A DNA stretch of 64,000 nucleotides from Thalassolituus sp006212115 (lineage in GTDB: Bacteria; Pseudomonadota; Gammaproteobacteria; Pseudomonadales; Oceanobacteraceae). The number at the start of each line of letters is the position of its first letter. Within the stretch, counting starts at the first letter, position 1. Location of the stretch: the NCBI RefSeq assembly GCF_040372045.1, contig NZ_BAABWH010000001.1, one strand, 5' to 3'. Made by a program: the position numbers and the translations under genes. The notes beneath the pieces were generated by a model. It did no database searches. It had not been told where the DNA came from and saw nothing but the letters and a program-made list of their open reading frames with translations. Of the stretch, positions 1 through 7,015 are shown in pieces.

Positions 1-204
1 CAGGCTGATATATACACCACCGTCGATCTGATCAGCATGCAAAAGACAACGGCCCGGAACCCCTACATGAATATAGCGGTCGATAAAGAATTGATGGACG
101 GTCACAATGATATCTGGGGTGACAACATCATTGGTTTTATCAGTGAATTGATTACTGTTTCAACCACACCTCAGCAAGTGTACGAACAGCTTTTACAAAA
201 CTAA
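1..204 (+). CDS. C-terminal end of an unidentified protein (partial)
   Basis: Frame 1 is open from the window edge to a TAA at 202-204, giving the last 67 residues of a protein whose start lies outside. The segment has a long mixed-charge stretch and ends in YEQLLQN. I do not recognise the family. The next gene begins 13 bases after the stop with a good ribosome site, so the two may be cotranscribed. The reading frame is uninterrupted and its composition looks coding, but function cannot be assigned. Confidence 0.6.
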   Translation, partial: QADIYTTVDLISMQKTTARNPYMNIAVDKELMDGHNDIWGDNIIGFISELITVSTTPQQVYEQLLQN

Positions 205-217
205 TCAGGAGATTTTT

Positions 218-772
218 ATGCGTCGTAACGCGTTAGCATTAGGCACAGCACTCACACTGGTTTGCAGCTGTGCAGTTGCGGATGACTTCAGTATTGCGAG
301 TGACGCCTTCAAAGAAGGCAGCACCTTGAGTAGCACTCAGGTATTTAATGGCTTTGGATGTGAAGGAGAAAACATCTCTCCTGATCTGGCGTGGCAAAAT
401 GCGCCAGCAGGCACTAAAAGTTTTGCCATAAACCTGTATGACCCGGATGCCCCTACCGGTTCGGGTTGGTGGCACTGGATTGCGTATAACATTCCAGTGA
501 CGACGACCGCTCTGGCTGCAGGTGCTGGTGAGGTCGATGGCAATGGTCTGCCTGAAGGCGCCGTTCACGGACGATCAGATTACGGCACCTATGGATTCGG
601 CGGTGCCTGCCCACCGATCGGCGATGACCCCCACCGTTACACTTTGACGGTGCATGCCCTGTCGGTTGAGCAACTGGATTTACCCGAGGACGCGAGCGCG
701 GCGCTGATCGGCTACATGGTTAATGCGAATACCATTGAAAAAGCGTCGGTCACGGCTTTCTACGGTCGATAA
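218..772 (+). CDS. YbhB/YbcL family (Raf kinase inhibitor-like) secreted protein
   Basis: A 184-residue protein of the bacterial phosphatidylethanolamine-binding-protein family. Residues 1-21 form a signal peptide with an AVA cleavage site, so the mature protein is expected in the periplasm. Family landmarks follow: the segment around DLAWQNAPAGTKSFA, then DPDAPTGSGWWHW (the DPDxP ligand-site motif), then GRSDYGTYGFGGACPP and HRYTLTVHAL. Length is typical for secreted members. The start is supported by AGGAG at 207-211. The biochemical role of this family in bacteria is poorly defined; ligand binding is known only by analogy to PEBP. Confidence 0.9.
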   Translation: MRRNALALGTALTLVCSCAVADDFSIASDAFKEGSTLSSTQVFNGFGCEGENISPDLAWQNAPAGTKSFAINLYDPDAPTGSGWWHWIAYNIPVTTTALAAGAGEVDGNGLPEGAVHGRSDYGTYGFGGACPPIGDDPHRYTLTVHALSVEQLDLPEDASAALIGYMVNANTIEKASVTAFYGR

Positions 773-787
773 CCACGAACCTCAAAT

Positions 788-810
788 GCAGTCTGGCCCG
801 GCCAGACTGC
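788..810. terminator. Perfect 10-bp hairpin between convergent genes
   Basis: GCAGTCTGGC at 788-797 pairs perfectly with GCCAGACTGC at 801-810 around a 3-base loop. It sits in the 44-bp gap between two convergent genes, the expected place for a shared terminator. There is no T-run on the plus side and only ATTT on the minus side, so it is not a canonical rho-independent terminator. Confidence 0.5.
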
Positions 811-816
811 CTACTA

Positions 817-1686
817 TTAATTGATATCGACCTGAATGGCTTTGTAAGCCAGCATGGACCGATCCCACTGTTCCTCGATCTCAAAAATGTAATCCTGATA
901 GTTTGAATTAAAAACGTTATCACTGCTGTTGCTGGTGTCTTTTTCCTGCCCCGTGTAGTCCGAGTGATTTTCATAAATGTCGTTGCACAGATCATCATCA
1001 AAACAGAACTGAGAAACGAGTTGCTGCGTACCATCCACGACAATACGGAAATGAATATGCGTAGTGCGACCTCGATACCAGCCGGGGAAGCAGGCTTTAA
1101 AATACACATTCCCTACACTGTCGGTCGTTTTGATTCCACGAAACCAGCGTGCTGACAGCGCGTCGGATTCGTTCCCAGTGCAGAAACCACTGTTAAAATT
1201 ACTGACATCGCCACGACTGTCTGAATCATCGCCAGAATAGACACCCTCGCTATTGCACCACCAGACTTCGATCTGAGCGTTTTCGATCGGCTGACAGTTG
1301 TTATCCACCAGCTTCATGGCCAGCGTCATAGGCACACCCGGCTCACCCTCCGAAATATCGTCCCGTTCGTCATCCACATCGAAAAAGCAGGGGCCGATGG
1401 TAAATGCCTCGGTGATCTGGCAAAGGTTTCCTAACCCCGTTGCGAAAGGGTCGGTTTCTGGCGGAAATACCGCCTCCATGGCCGCTGTTCCACCACTCGC
1501 CCATTGCGTAGTATTGGTGCCACTGCTCTGCGTATCGTCATCAATACCGCTGTCACCGGCGACACTGTTGTCTGTACCGGAGTCCGTCCCTCCGCAACCC
1601 GCAACACTGAGGAGTAAGGGCGCTGTCACCGCGACACCCAGGCCTCGGATAACCTGACGACGTCGTACAATTGTGTTTATATTCAT
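817..1686 (-). CDS. Exported intradiol ring-cleavage dioxygenase-like lipoprotein
   Basis: About 289 residues from the chosen ATG at 1686. The N-terminus has a twin-arginine-like stretch (RRRQVIRGLG) followed by a hydrophobic segment and a lipobox-like SVAGC, then a Ser/Thr/Gly/Asp-rich linker. The catalytic domain shows the intradiol dioxygenase pattern: QIEVWWCNSEGVYSG near the middle (candidate Tyr ligand) and GWYRGRTTHIHFRI (the Tyr plus two His expected to bind non-haem iron). This resembles protocatechuate 3,4-dioxygenase beta-type domains. Substrate is unknown; secreted members are a separate group from the cytoplasmic aromatic-degradation enzymes, and no partner subunit is nearby. A start at 1752 is possible but would put 22 extra residues before the export signal. 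Confidence 0.8.
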   Translation of the reverse strand: MNINTIVRRRQVIRGLGVAVTAPLLLSVAGCGGTDSGTDNSVAGDSGIDDDTQSSGTNTTQWASGGTAAMEAVFPPETDPFATGLGNLCQITEAFTIGPCFFDVDDERDDISEGEPGVPMTLAMKLVDNNCQPIENAQIEVWWCNSEGVYSGDDSDSRGDVSNFNSGFCTGNESDALSARWFRGIKTTDSVGNVYFKACFPGWYRGRTTHIHFRIVVDGTQQLVSQFCFDDDLCNDIYENHSDYTGQEKDTSNSSDNVFNSNYQDYIFEIEEQWDRSMLAYKAIQVDIN

Positions 1687-1842
1687 ATCACTGGGACTCT
1701 GAGCAGTAGTGTTATTGTCGGCATGAATTTTACTTAGAGTAGTAAGCCACATCTGCGGATAAAGGGTCAGAGTACCTTTTGTTATGTCGTACTACGCAAA
1801 GTTATGTCTCCGACCACAGGTAACCGGCGTTCAATTTTTATG

Positions 1843-2349
1843 TTATCCCGATTCGTTCAACTGCTCCGTCCTCTGATACATACGCTGTCACTGAGTGTCT
1901 TACTGCTGCTGTCGGGCTGTTCCGGGTTTCAGGCGCTGCCAACGTCAAACGATCCGGGAGCATCCATACAAAACCCTGATGTACGCTCCGTGCTGTATCG
2001 GGAGTATGAGACTTGGCGTGGCGCGCCTTATCGTTTGGGTGGACTGTCCGAACGAGGAGTCGATTGCTCTGGCCTAGTGTATCTGACGTTCCGAGATGCT
2101 TTCGCGACTCCCTTGCCGCGCACAACGCGCAAGCAGTCGACCAAAGGAGAGCCTGTCTCCCGCCATGCGCTGCAGTCCGGTGATCTGGTATTTTTCCAAA
2201 CCGGCGTGAACACACGCCACGTTGGCATTTATATCGAGCAGAATAAGTTCCTGCATGCGTCTACGTCGCGCGGCGTGATGGTGTCGTATCTCACCTCCGA
2301 CTACTGGGATGCGCGCTTCACCCATGCCCGGCGTATTCCCATACAGTAG
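1843..2349 (+). CDS. NlpC/P60 family lipoprotein (Spr-like peptidoglycan endopeptidase)
   Basis: From the ATG at 1843 the protein has a 25-residue signal peptide ending in LLSGC, so it should be an outer-membrane or periplasm-facing lipoprotein. The C-terminal domain is NlpC/P60: the catalytic Cys is in GVDCSGLVY, His in TRHVGIY, and a third polar residue in KFLHAS. Members cleave D-glutamyl-meso-diaminopimelate or DD-crosslinks in peptidoglycan. The open frame extends upstream to 1804, which would add 13 residues ahead of the signal peptide; neither start has a strong ribosome site, and I prefer the one giving a normal-length signal. It is divergent from the dioxygenase-like gene. Confidence 0.85.
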   Translation, partial: LSRFVQLLRPLIHTLSLSVLLLLSGCSGFQALPTSNDPGASIQNPDVRSVLYREYETWRGAPYRLGGLSERGVDCSGLVYLTFRDAFATPLPRTTRKQSTKGEPVSRHALQSGDLVFFQTGVNTRHVGIYIEQNKFLHASTSRGVMVSYLTSDYWDARFTHARRIPIQ

Positions 2350-2405
2350 GCCGATCACTTACCCCGCTATCAACAGCTTCAACTTCCTGAGTTATCAGCG
2401 GTACT

Positions 2406-2444
2406 ATATTCCGATCTCATATTCCGATCTCATATTCCGATCTC
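2406..2444. repeat. Three tandem copies of a 13-bp unit
   Basis: The unit ATATTCCGATCTC occurs three times without interruption, followed by a partial ATAT. It lies in the 184-bp gap between the NlpC gene and the hopJ-like gene, about 90 bp before the latter's start. All copies are identical, as expected for a recent slippage array. Confidence 0.9.
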
Positions 2445-2533
2445 ATATGTCGGGCCCGTAATGGCGTGGTAGCGGTCGTGTATTTCTGCTAGTTTGTGCC
2501 CTCTTTTTTGTACTCTATACCCAAGGATCACCC

Positions 2534-2887
2534 ATGACCGATTTCGCCTCTGCTAAGTCTGATTTTCTCGCCTCCGTTGCTACTGACGAACATATGTTTG
2601 CTTCTACTTTGGCGTTTATTGAAGGTTGGTACGAATTTACGCCGACTGGCTTTAACAATGGCGGGGTGATTAACAGTGCTGACCAGAATCAGGGCAGTGC
2701 TAAGGTGTTCGCTCTCAGCCAGCTGCTGGAGTTGGATAAAGAAACGACTCTGCGCCTGTTTGGCGAGCACTACCGGGACGTTCAGGCGACCCCCGATGTT
2801 GATAACCACCACAACCTGCGTCGTGTCTTGCGCGAGGGCACTGCCAACATCACGTTTGACCAGTTCCCTCTGAAGGAAAAAGCATGA
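2534..2887 (+). CDS. HopJ type III effector family protein
   Basis: A 117-residue protein matching the small HopJ family (named from a Pseudomonas effector candidate but widespread in environmental gammaproteobacteria with no type III system). Visible landmarks are IEGWYEFTPTGFNNG, NSADQNQGSAKVFALSQL and the C-terminal NITFDQFPLKEK. No signal peptide. AAGGA lies about 10 bases before the ATG. It overlaps the next gene by 4 bases (ATGA), so translation is probably coupled. The cellular role is unknown. Confidence 0.85.
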   Translation: MTDFASAKSDFLASVATDEHMFASTLAFIEGWYEFTPTGFNNGGVINSADQNQGSAKVFALSQLLELDKETTLRLFGEHYRDVQATPDVDNHHNLRRVLREGTANITFDQFPLKEKA

Positions 2888-3396
2888 GCCGCCTGACAAG
2901 CAGCTGGCAGATCTCAAGCTGGGCTCAGCGTCTCGGGCTATTGTTGGCGATCGCAAGTTATGTCGTGCTGTGGCCCGGTGTCACTGAGCCAATCATGACG
3001 ATTAAGGCGAGCGTCAATATGTTTGGCCTCAAGGCTGAGTTGTTTAACGAGACGCGCTCTATCTGGGAAACCGTCACGTCCCTGCACGATCAGGGCTATG
3101 CCCTCGTTGCCTTCCTGATCGTCACGTTCAGTGTTGTTATCCCTGTACTGAAAGGCCTGACCATCCTCTTCACCTGGCTGTGGCCAAGTGATTTACGCTG
3201 GCGCATTGTCGGTGCGATCAGTAAGTGGTCGATGGTGGATGTGTTTGTTGTCGGAATTCTGGTGGCCTTTCTGACAGCGAAAGCGACTGCTGAAATGCAG
3301 GCAACCTTACTGGACGGTTTCTGGTGGTTCCTCGGCTTCTGTATTCTGTCGATTATCTCCGGACAGTTACTGGCCATGCACAAACTGGGACGCTGA
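2884..3396 (+). CDS. Paraquat-inducible protein A (PqiA) family membrane protein
   Basis: 170 residues with about four predicted membrane segments (roughly 15-33, 68-92, 105-125 and 140-160). The signature KWSMVDVFVVGILVAF is the conserved PqiA-domain motif. This is a single-domain version, shorter than E. coli PqiA, which carries two such domains plus zinc-binding Cys pairs; no Cys-rich motif is seen here. PqiA proteins work with MCE-domain proteins in envelope lipid transport, but no MCE gene is adjacent. Coupled to the HopJ-family gene through an ATGA overlap. Confidence 0.85.
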   Translation: MSRLTSSWQISSWAQRLGLLLAIASYVVLWPGVTEPIMTIKASVNMFGLKAELFNETRSIWETVTSLHDQGYALVAFLIVTFSVVIPVLKGLTILFTWLWPSDLRWRIVGAISKWSMVDVFVVGILVAFLTAKATAEMQATLLDGFWWFLGFCILSIISGQLLAMHKLGR

Positions 3397-3473
3397 CCGG
3401 CGTCTCTGTTCTCATCGTCTCTCTATTTTCATAGTCTATACTGGAAGCGCTGATTGATTTTCGGAGGCTTCCA

Positions 3474-3854
3474 GTGACGACCATCCCTCTTCATCATATC
3501 CTGCTAAAGAGCCCTCTGCTGGCCGAGGATATTCTTAGAGAGCTCAACCTCGGCGCCCGCTTCGAGGATCTTGCCGCTGAGCACTCTGCTTGTCCGTCGG
3601 GAACCAATAAAGGATTTGCGGGCCATCATGATATCGATGAGTTACCCGAAGCTATGATACAGGCGATGCAAACCTACGACGGTAGCAGCGCCTGGATCGG
3701 TCCGGTACAGACACCCTACGGTTACCACATTATCCGCCCAGCCGGACAAATTGGTGAACTTCGGGAAAAGATTGATGACGTCGGTTCTCACGAAAATCAG
3801 CCAGCAGAAAAGCTCTCAGAAGAATCCGATGAGACCGCCGTTAATCCGGAGTGA
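3474..3854 (+). CDS. PpiC-type (parvulin) peptidyl-prolyl isomerase
   Basis: 126 residues starting at a GTG with CGGAGG at 3462-3467. The parvulin fold is visible from the first residues: HHILLKS, then FEDLAAEHSACPSGTNKGFAG (the conserved S-C-P-S-G segment) and GPVQTPYGYHIIR at the end of the domain (about residue 92). The last 30 residues are a Glu/Ser-rich acidic tail not found in standard PpiC. No signal peptide, so probably cytoplasmic. The 3' end overlaps a convergent gene by 14 bases. Confidence 0.9.
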   Translation: MTTIPLHHILLKSPLLAEDILRELNLGARFEDLAAEHSACPSGTNKGFAGHHDIDELPEAMIQAMQTYDGSSAWIGPVQTPYGYHIIRPAGQIGELREKIDDVGSHENQPAEKLSEESDETAVNPE

Positions 3855-4188
3855 GTACCCGGATCAAAGCCTCAGACGCGGATGCTGCACCGTAGCAGGT
3901 TTGCACGAATTCCAGTTCTCCCCAGCACTCGAATCTAAGTCTGGGTAAACTAATACGCCAGTGCCCATCACTGGTATTCAGGCACTGCACACCTTCTGTG
4001 AATTCGTCACCCAACCAGTCAAAATCGAAATCCGACCACAGTTTCACGACAGCAAATGTGCGCGGAACCGACAAAAAATCACGGTGTATTTCATACACCA
4101 ACCAATGCGGCGAAATATCATCACCGCGCGCGATCAGCAGGCAGTTGTCTGCCTGCTCATTCAGATCCGGTGTCGGTAGTCTGCTCAT
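3841..4188 (-). CDS. Small protein, possibly DUF3630 family
   Basis: 115 residues. AGGAAT precedes the ATG at 4188 and only 9 bases separate it from the stop of the upstream peptidase gene, so the pair is likely an operon. The central FAVVKLWSDFDFDWLGDEF segment resembles the W-x-DFD-x-WL motif I associate with DUF3630, but this is recalled pattern similarity only. Several competing plus-strand frames overlap it; the ribosome site, spacing and coding-like protein favour the minus frame. Confidence 0.65.
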   Translation of the reverse strand: MSRLPTPDLNEQADNCLLIARGDDISPHWLVYEIHRDFLSVPRTFAVVKLWSDFDFDWLGDEFTEGVQCLNTSDGHWRISLPRLRFECWGELEFVQTCYGAASASEALIRVLTPD

Positions 4189-4197
4189 GGATTCCTA

Positions 4198-5259
4198 TCA
4201 CTCATCAGGCTGTATGCCAGCCAGATCACACAACACATCAATAAACGCCTCACACGCTACGACAGAAGCACTTTCATCCATCGTGTGATACCCCGTTGTC
4301 GGTATCTGCAGCGTGGTGCCATCCACTAACCCACCGGAGGCAGAAATGATGCGCCCCATCTCGGTAGATCCCAATGACTTGGGCGCTTCCCCCTGGGCTT
4401 CCAGTTCTGCATTCTGTGCTTTGATGTAGCTGTCTTTGTACTGGTAACTGATGCCCATTCTCTCACAGGTTTCCGCCAGCTGCTGAGTCAGCTCTTTATT
4501 GAACCCGGCATTGGCATCACGATGACGCAACGTCAGTGTATGCTCACGCGCCGTTGGCACATCCGGAAACGGGCTGGTGTCGACTACCACCAGCTGGTTG
4601 GTTGAACCACCAAAGCGACGGAACCATTCCAGCAAATATCGCCAGCTACGACCGGCCTCTTCCTGCGCGGTAAAGAAGGCGGTGCCTTCAAACCCCAGTT
4701 CAAACAGGTACACCAGAATGGCCGCCGTCAGGACGTTATCCATCTGCCCCGTGACACTGTCATCGGTAATGCGCAGGTCATCCTGAAACGCGACCGGCGT
4801 ACCGGCAACCACATGCTCCAGACCTTCAAGTTCAAAGATCAGGTTATTACGGTGCGGGCACACGTACGTCTGGCGAATGCTGCCGCGGCCACGGTACATG
4901 CCCGACCAGGGCTCGTAAGCGAAAACCTTCTCGTCACCCATGCGATCAACAATCAGCTGCATCAGTTCTTCAGAAACAGAATTACCTAACAGGTCAGAGC
5001 GACCGCCTGACACAAAGGCCGCGTACTGAAACTCGTTCGGGCCTGTACAGATCAGGCCATGACGGTCGATGTGGGCCGACAGCATCAGCGAGTGAGGCCT
5101 TTTGCCCTGAGCCACCAGTACGCCTTCGTACCACTTTACGTCAGCACCGCGCTCTTCTAACGCGCGCTGGAGAACCCGAAAAAACGAATGCTCTGCCCCC
5201 ACCACAGACGGCGCACGCGCAAGAATGGTCAGAAGATCACGAAATGATTGAGATAACAC
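4198..5259 (-). CDS. M20/M42-like metallopeptidase
   Basis: About 353 residues from a GTG at 5259 preceded by AGAGGCGG at good spacing (an upstream GTG at 5316 would add 19 residues of poor quality). Metal-site landmarks of the M28/M42/M20 clan are visible: SAHIDRHG (His and Asp), TGQMDNVLTAA (bridging Asp), TAQEEAG (catalytic Glu and metal Glu), VVVDTSPFP (Asp) and TGYHTMDES (His). All five binding motifs are intact, so it is probably an active aminopeptidase or related co-catalytic zinc hydrolase. Substrate unknown. No signal peptide. It is followed 9 bases downstream by the small DUF3630-like gene. Confidence 0.85.
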   Translation of the reverse strand: MLSQSFRDLLTILARAPSVVGAEHSFFRVLQRALEERGADVKWYEGVLVAQGKRPHSLMLSAHIDRHGLICTGPNEFQYAAFVSGGRSDLLGNSVSEELMQLIVDRMGDEKVFAYEPWSGMYRGRGSIRQTYVCPHRNNLIFELEGLEHVVAGTPVAFQDDLRITDDSVTGQMDNVLTAAILVYLFELGFEGTAFFTAQEEAGRSWRYLLEWFRRFGGSTNQLVVVDTSPFPDVPTAREHTLTLRHRDANAGFNKELTQQLAETCERMGISYQYKDSYIKAQNAELEAQGEAPKSLGSTEMGRIISASGGLVDGTTLQIPTTGYHTMDESASVVACEAFIDVLCDLAGIQPDE

Positions 5260-5380
5260 GGCAGTCCGCCTCTGTAGGTACTGGTTGGTATGGTTAAGAT
5301 GCGCAGATAGTTGCACCTGTGCCGTTCGAGGTAAAACGAGATTTATTTATCGTGCAGATAAGAAAATGTTACTATAAGCG

Positions 5381-5511
5381 TTCTCTTGGGGGAGTAATCT
5401 GCCGTCACGGCCATTCAAGCTGCTGATTCTGGTGTCTGTATCAACATAATTGAGCCTCAAGCTCATGGTACAGACGTCCCGTCATCGGGATTGATGAGAC
5501 CTGAGATAACG
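5381..5511 (+). promoter_or_regulatory. yybP-ykoY-type manganese riboswitch
   Basis: Three conserved blocks of the yybP-ykoY aptamer occur in the right order and spacing: GGGGGAGTA at 5388-5396, TCAACATA at 5441-5448 and TGAGACC at 5495-5501. A closing P1 stem can form between GTTCTCTTGG (about 5380-5389) and CCTGAGATAAC (5500-5510) with one or two mismatches. The element precedes a GDT1/UPF0016 gene, a known yybP-ykoY partner that exports Mn2+. A TATAAG -10 candidate at 5373-5378 would start transcription at the aptamer's 5' edge. The motif match is seen directly; ligand identity is inferred from the family. Confidence 0.85.
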
Positions 5512-5543
5512 ACACAGTCGCTGGGCGATGCTGTGGCGTTATC
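5505..5543 (+). promoter_or_regulatory. Candidate expression-platform hairpin of the Mn riboswitch
   Basis: GATAACGACACAG (5505-5517) can pair with CTGTGGCGTTATC (5531-5543) over 13 bases with one mismatch. Its 5' arm re-uses the bases that form the 3' side of the aptamer P1 stem, so the two structures exclude each other. There is no T-run after it and it ends 30 bases before the ATG, so it is more likely an anti-aptamer or translation/Rho-type switch than a plain terminator. Confidence 0.6.
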
Positions 5544-5573
5544 TTGTGCTCATCATCGCCCGGAATAGTTCTT

Positions 5574-6167
5574 ATGTTTGATATTACAACCTTCAGCGCC
5601 TCGCCATTTCTTGCCTCTACCGTCGCTGTTGCCATCGCTGAAGTCGGCGACAAGACCCAGCTGTTGTCTCTGTTACTGGTTGCCCGTTTCCGCAATAAGT
5701 GGGCGATCATTGGCGGCATTCTCCTTGCCACACTGCTGAATCATGGGCTCTCGAGCTGGGGAGGTATCTGGCTTGGCGAAAATATGGACAACTGGCTATC
5801 AGGCAGAGTCGCCGACTATGTTCTGGCCGGGTCCTTTGCCGTGATGGCACTCTGGGTGCTGATTCCGGATAAAGAAGATGACGACGACGATCACTTCGCT
5901 AAATACGGTGCCTTTATCGCCACCACGCTGCTGTTCTTTATTGCCGAAGTCGGAGATAAAACTCAGATAGCTACGGTGATTCTCGCCGCTGAATTTCAGA
6001 GTTTTTTCTGGGTTACCGCGGGCACCACGTTAGGCATGTTAATCGCGAATGCACCGGTAGTGATCTGGGGACAGTGGTTAATGGACCGATTACCGTTAGA
6101 CCTGGCGCGTCGCCTCACTGCTGTCGTATTCCTCAGCCTGGCGACCTACACGCTTTTCAGTAGCTGA
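5574..6167 (+). CDS. TMEM165/GDT1 family Mn2+ exporter (UPF0016)
   Basis: About 197 residues from the ATG at 5574. Two copies of the family signature AEVGDKTQ are present, one in each half (near residues 20 and 125), within an internally repeated six-helix membrane protein. An acidic loop (KEDDDDDHF) joins the halves. GDT1-type proteins in bacteria (MneA in Vibrio) export manganese across the inner membrane. The upstream Mn-type riboswitch supports this role directly. An in-frame GTG at 5544 lies inside the leader and is unlikely to be the start. The motif pair is complete, so the transporter should be functional. Confidence 0.93.
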   Translation: MFDITTFSASPFLASTVAVAIAEVGDKTQLLSLLLVARFRNKWAIIGGILLATLLNHGLSSWGGIWLGENMDNWLSGRVADYVLAGSFAVMALWVLIPDKEDDDDDHFAKYGAFIATTLLFFIAEVGDKTQIATVILAAEFQSFFWVTAGTTLGMLIANAPVVIWGQWLMDRLPLDLARRLTAVVFLSLATYTLFSS

Positions 6168-6255
6168 CTCACTGATCGTTACGACAAAGTTTTCTCGTTG
6201 TACGCCGTGATTTCCGGCGGGTATAAACGCGCCTCGCTTATTTGGATACCCGCCC

Positions 6256-6915
6256 GTGAACGCCGTTATTAACAGTGCTGTGCCTGCTCGTTGCCTTCCT
6301 TTGCTGAATACCATCATGGATGCACTGCGCAGCGATGGTTATGTTGTCATCGACGACGCCCTCCCCGCTGCACTTGCAAACGCATTGCAGCAACGGGTTG
6401 CTGAGATAAAGAGAATCGGGGACCTCAAGCAGGCAGGCATCGGACGGCGTGATGATCACACAATTGCGCGCAGCATCCGCCAGGATTCGATTCACTGGCT
6501 GGATAGATCCGAAGCGTCAGAAACAGGTTGGCTCACGGCTATGGAGCATCTGCGTGGCTACGCTAACCGGGAGCTGCTGCTCGGGCTGTTTGAGTACGAG
6601 AGTCACTTTGCTCACTATCCACCGGGCGCGGGTTATAAAAAGCATTACGACGCGTTCAAAGGGCAGTCAAACCGTGTACTGAGTACTGTGTATTATCTGA
6701 ACGAGAACTGGCAGCCCGGCGACGGTGGCGAACTCGCTATTTATGATGCTGAGGATCAGCTGATCACCAGGGTTCAGCCCGTGTTAAATCGTCTGGTGAT
6801 TTTTCTCTCAGAAGAATTTCCCCACGAAGTGCTGCCCGCAAAGAATCATCGTTACAGCATTGCCGGTTGGTTCCGCGTAAATAACAGCCGCGACATTCTC
6901 AGCCTACCCGCATAA
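6256..6915 (+). CDS. 2-oxoglutarate/Fe(II)-dependent oxygenase (prolyl 4-hydroxylase-like)
   Basis: 219 residues from a GTG at 6256; an ATG at 6316 is an alternative and neither has a clear ribosome site. The double-stranded beta-helix motif is visible: HYDAF (first His and Asp of the iron triad), NENWQPGDGGELAIY, then FPHEVLPA (distal His) and RYSIAGWFR (Arg for 2-oxoglutarate). This layout matches bacterial P4H-like enzymes of the SM-20/EGLN type. Substrate unknown. No signal peptide. The start codon lies directly after the second arm of a 9-bp inverted repeat. Confidence 0.88.
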   Translation: MNAVINSAVPARCLPLLNTIMDALRSDGYVVIDDALPAALANALQQRVAEIKRIGDLKQAGIGRRDDHTIARSIRQDSIHWLDRSEASETGWLTAMEHLRGYANRELLLGLFEYESHFAHYPPGAGYKKHYDAFKGQSNRVLSTVYYLNENWQPGDGGELAIYDAEDQLITRVQPVLNRLVIFLSEEFPHEVLPAKNHRYSIAGWFRVNNSRDILSLPA

Positions 6916-7015
6916 GCACAGCGCTCAGCGGGTAAACCGGTTACACAATTCTCTGGCGGCAGGCCCAACTTGAACTATGCTCAAAGTAATGTAGTCCCTC
7001 TTATCGGAGAAGAAT

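Noticed and set aside
3961..4288. Three overlapping plus-strand frames opposite the small DUF3630-like gene
   Set aside because: The minus-strand frame has AGGAAT, tight operon spacing and a coherent protein; the plus frames have none of these.
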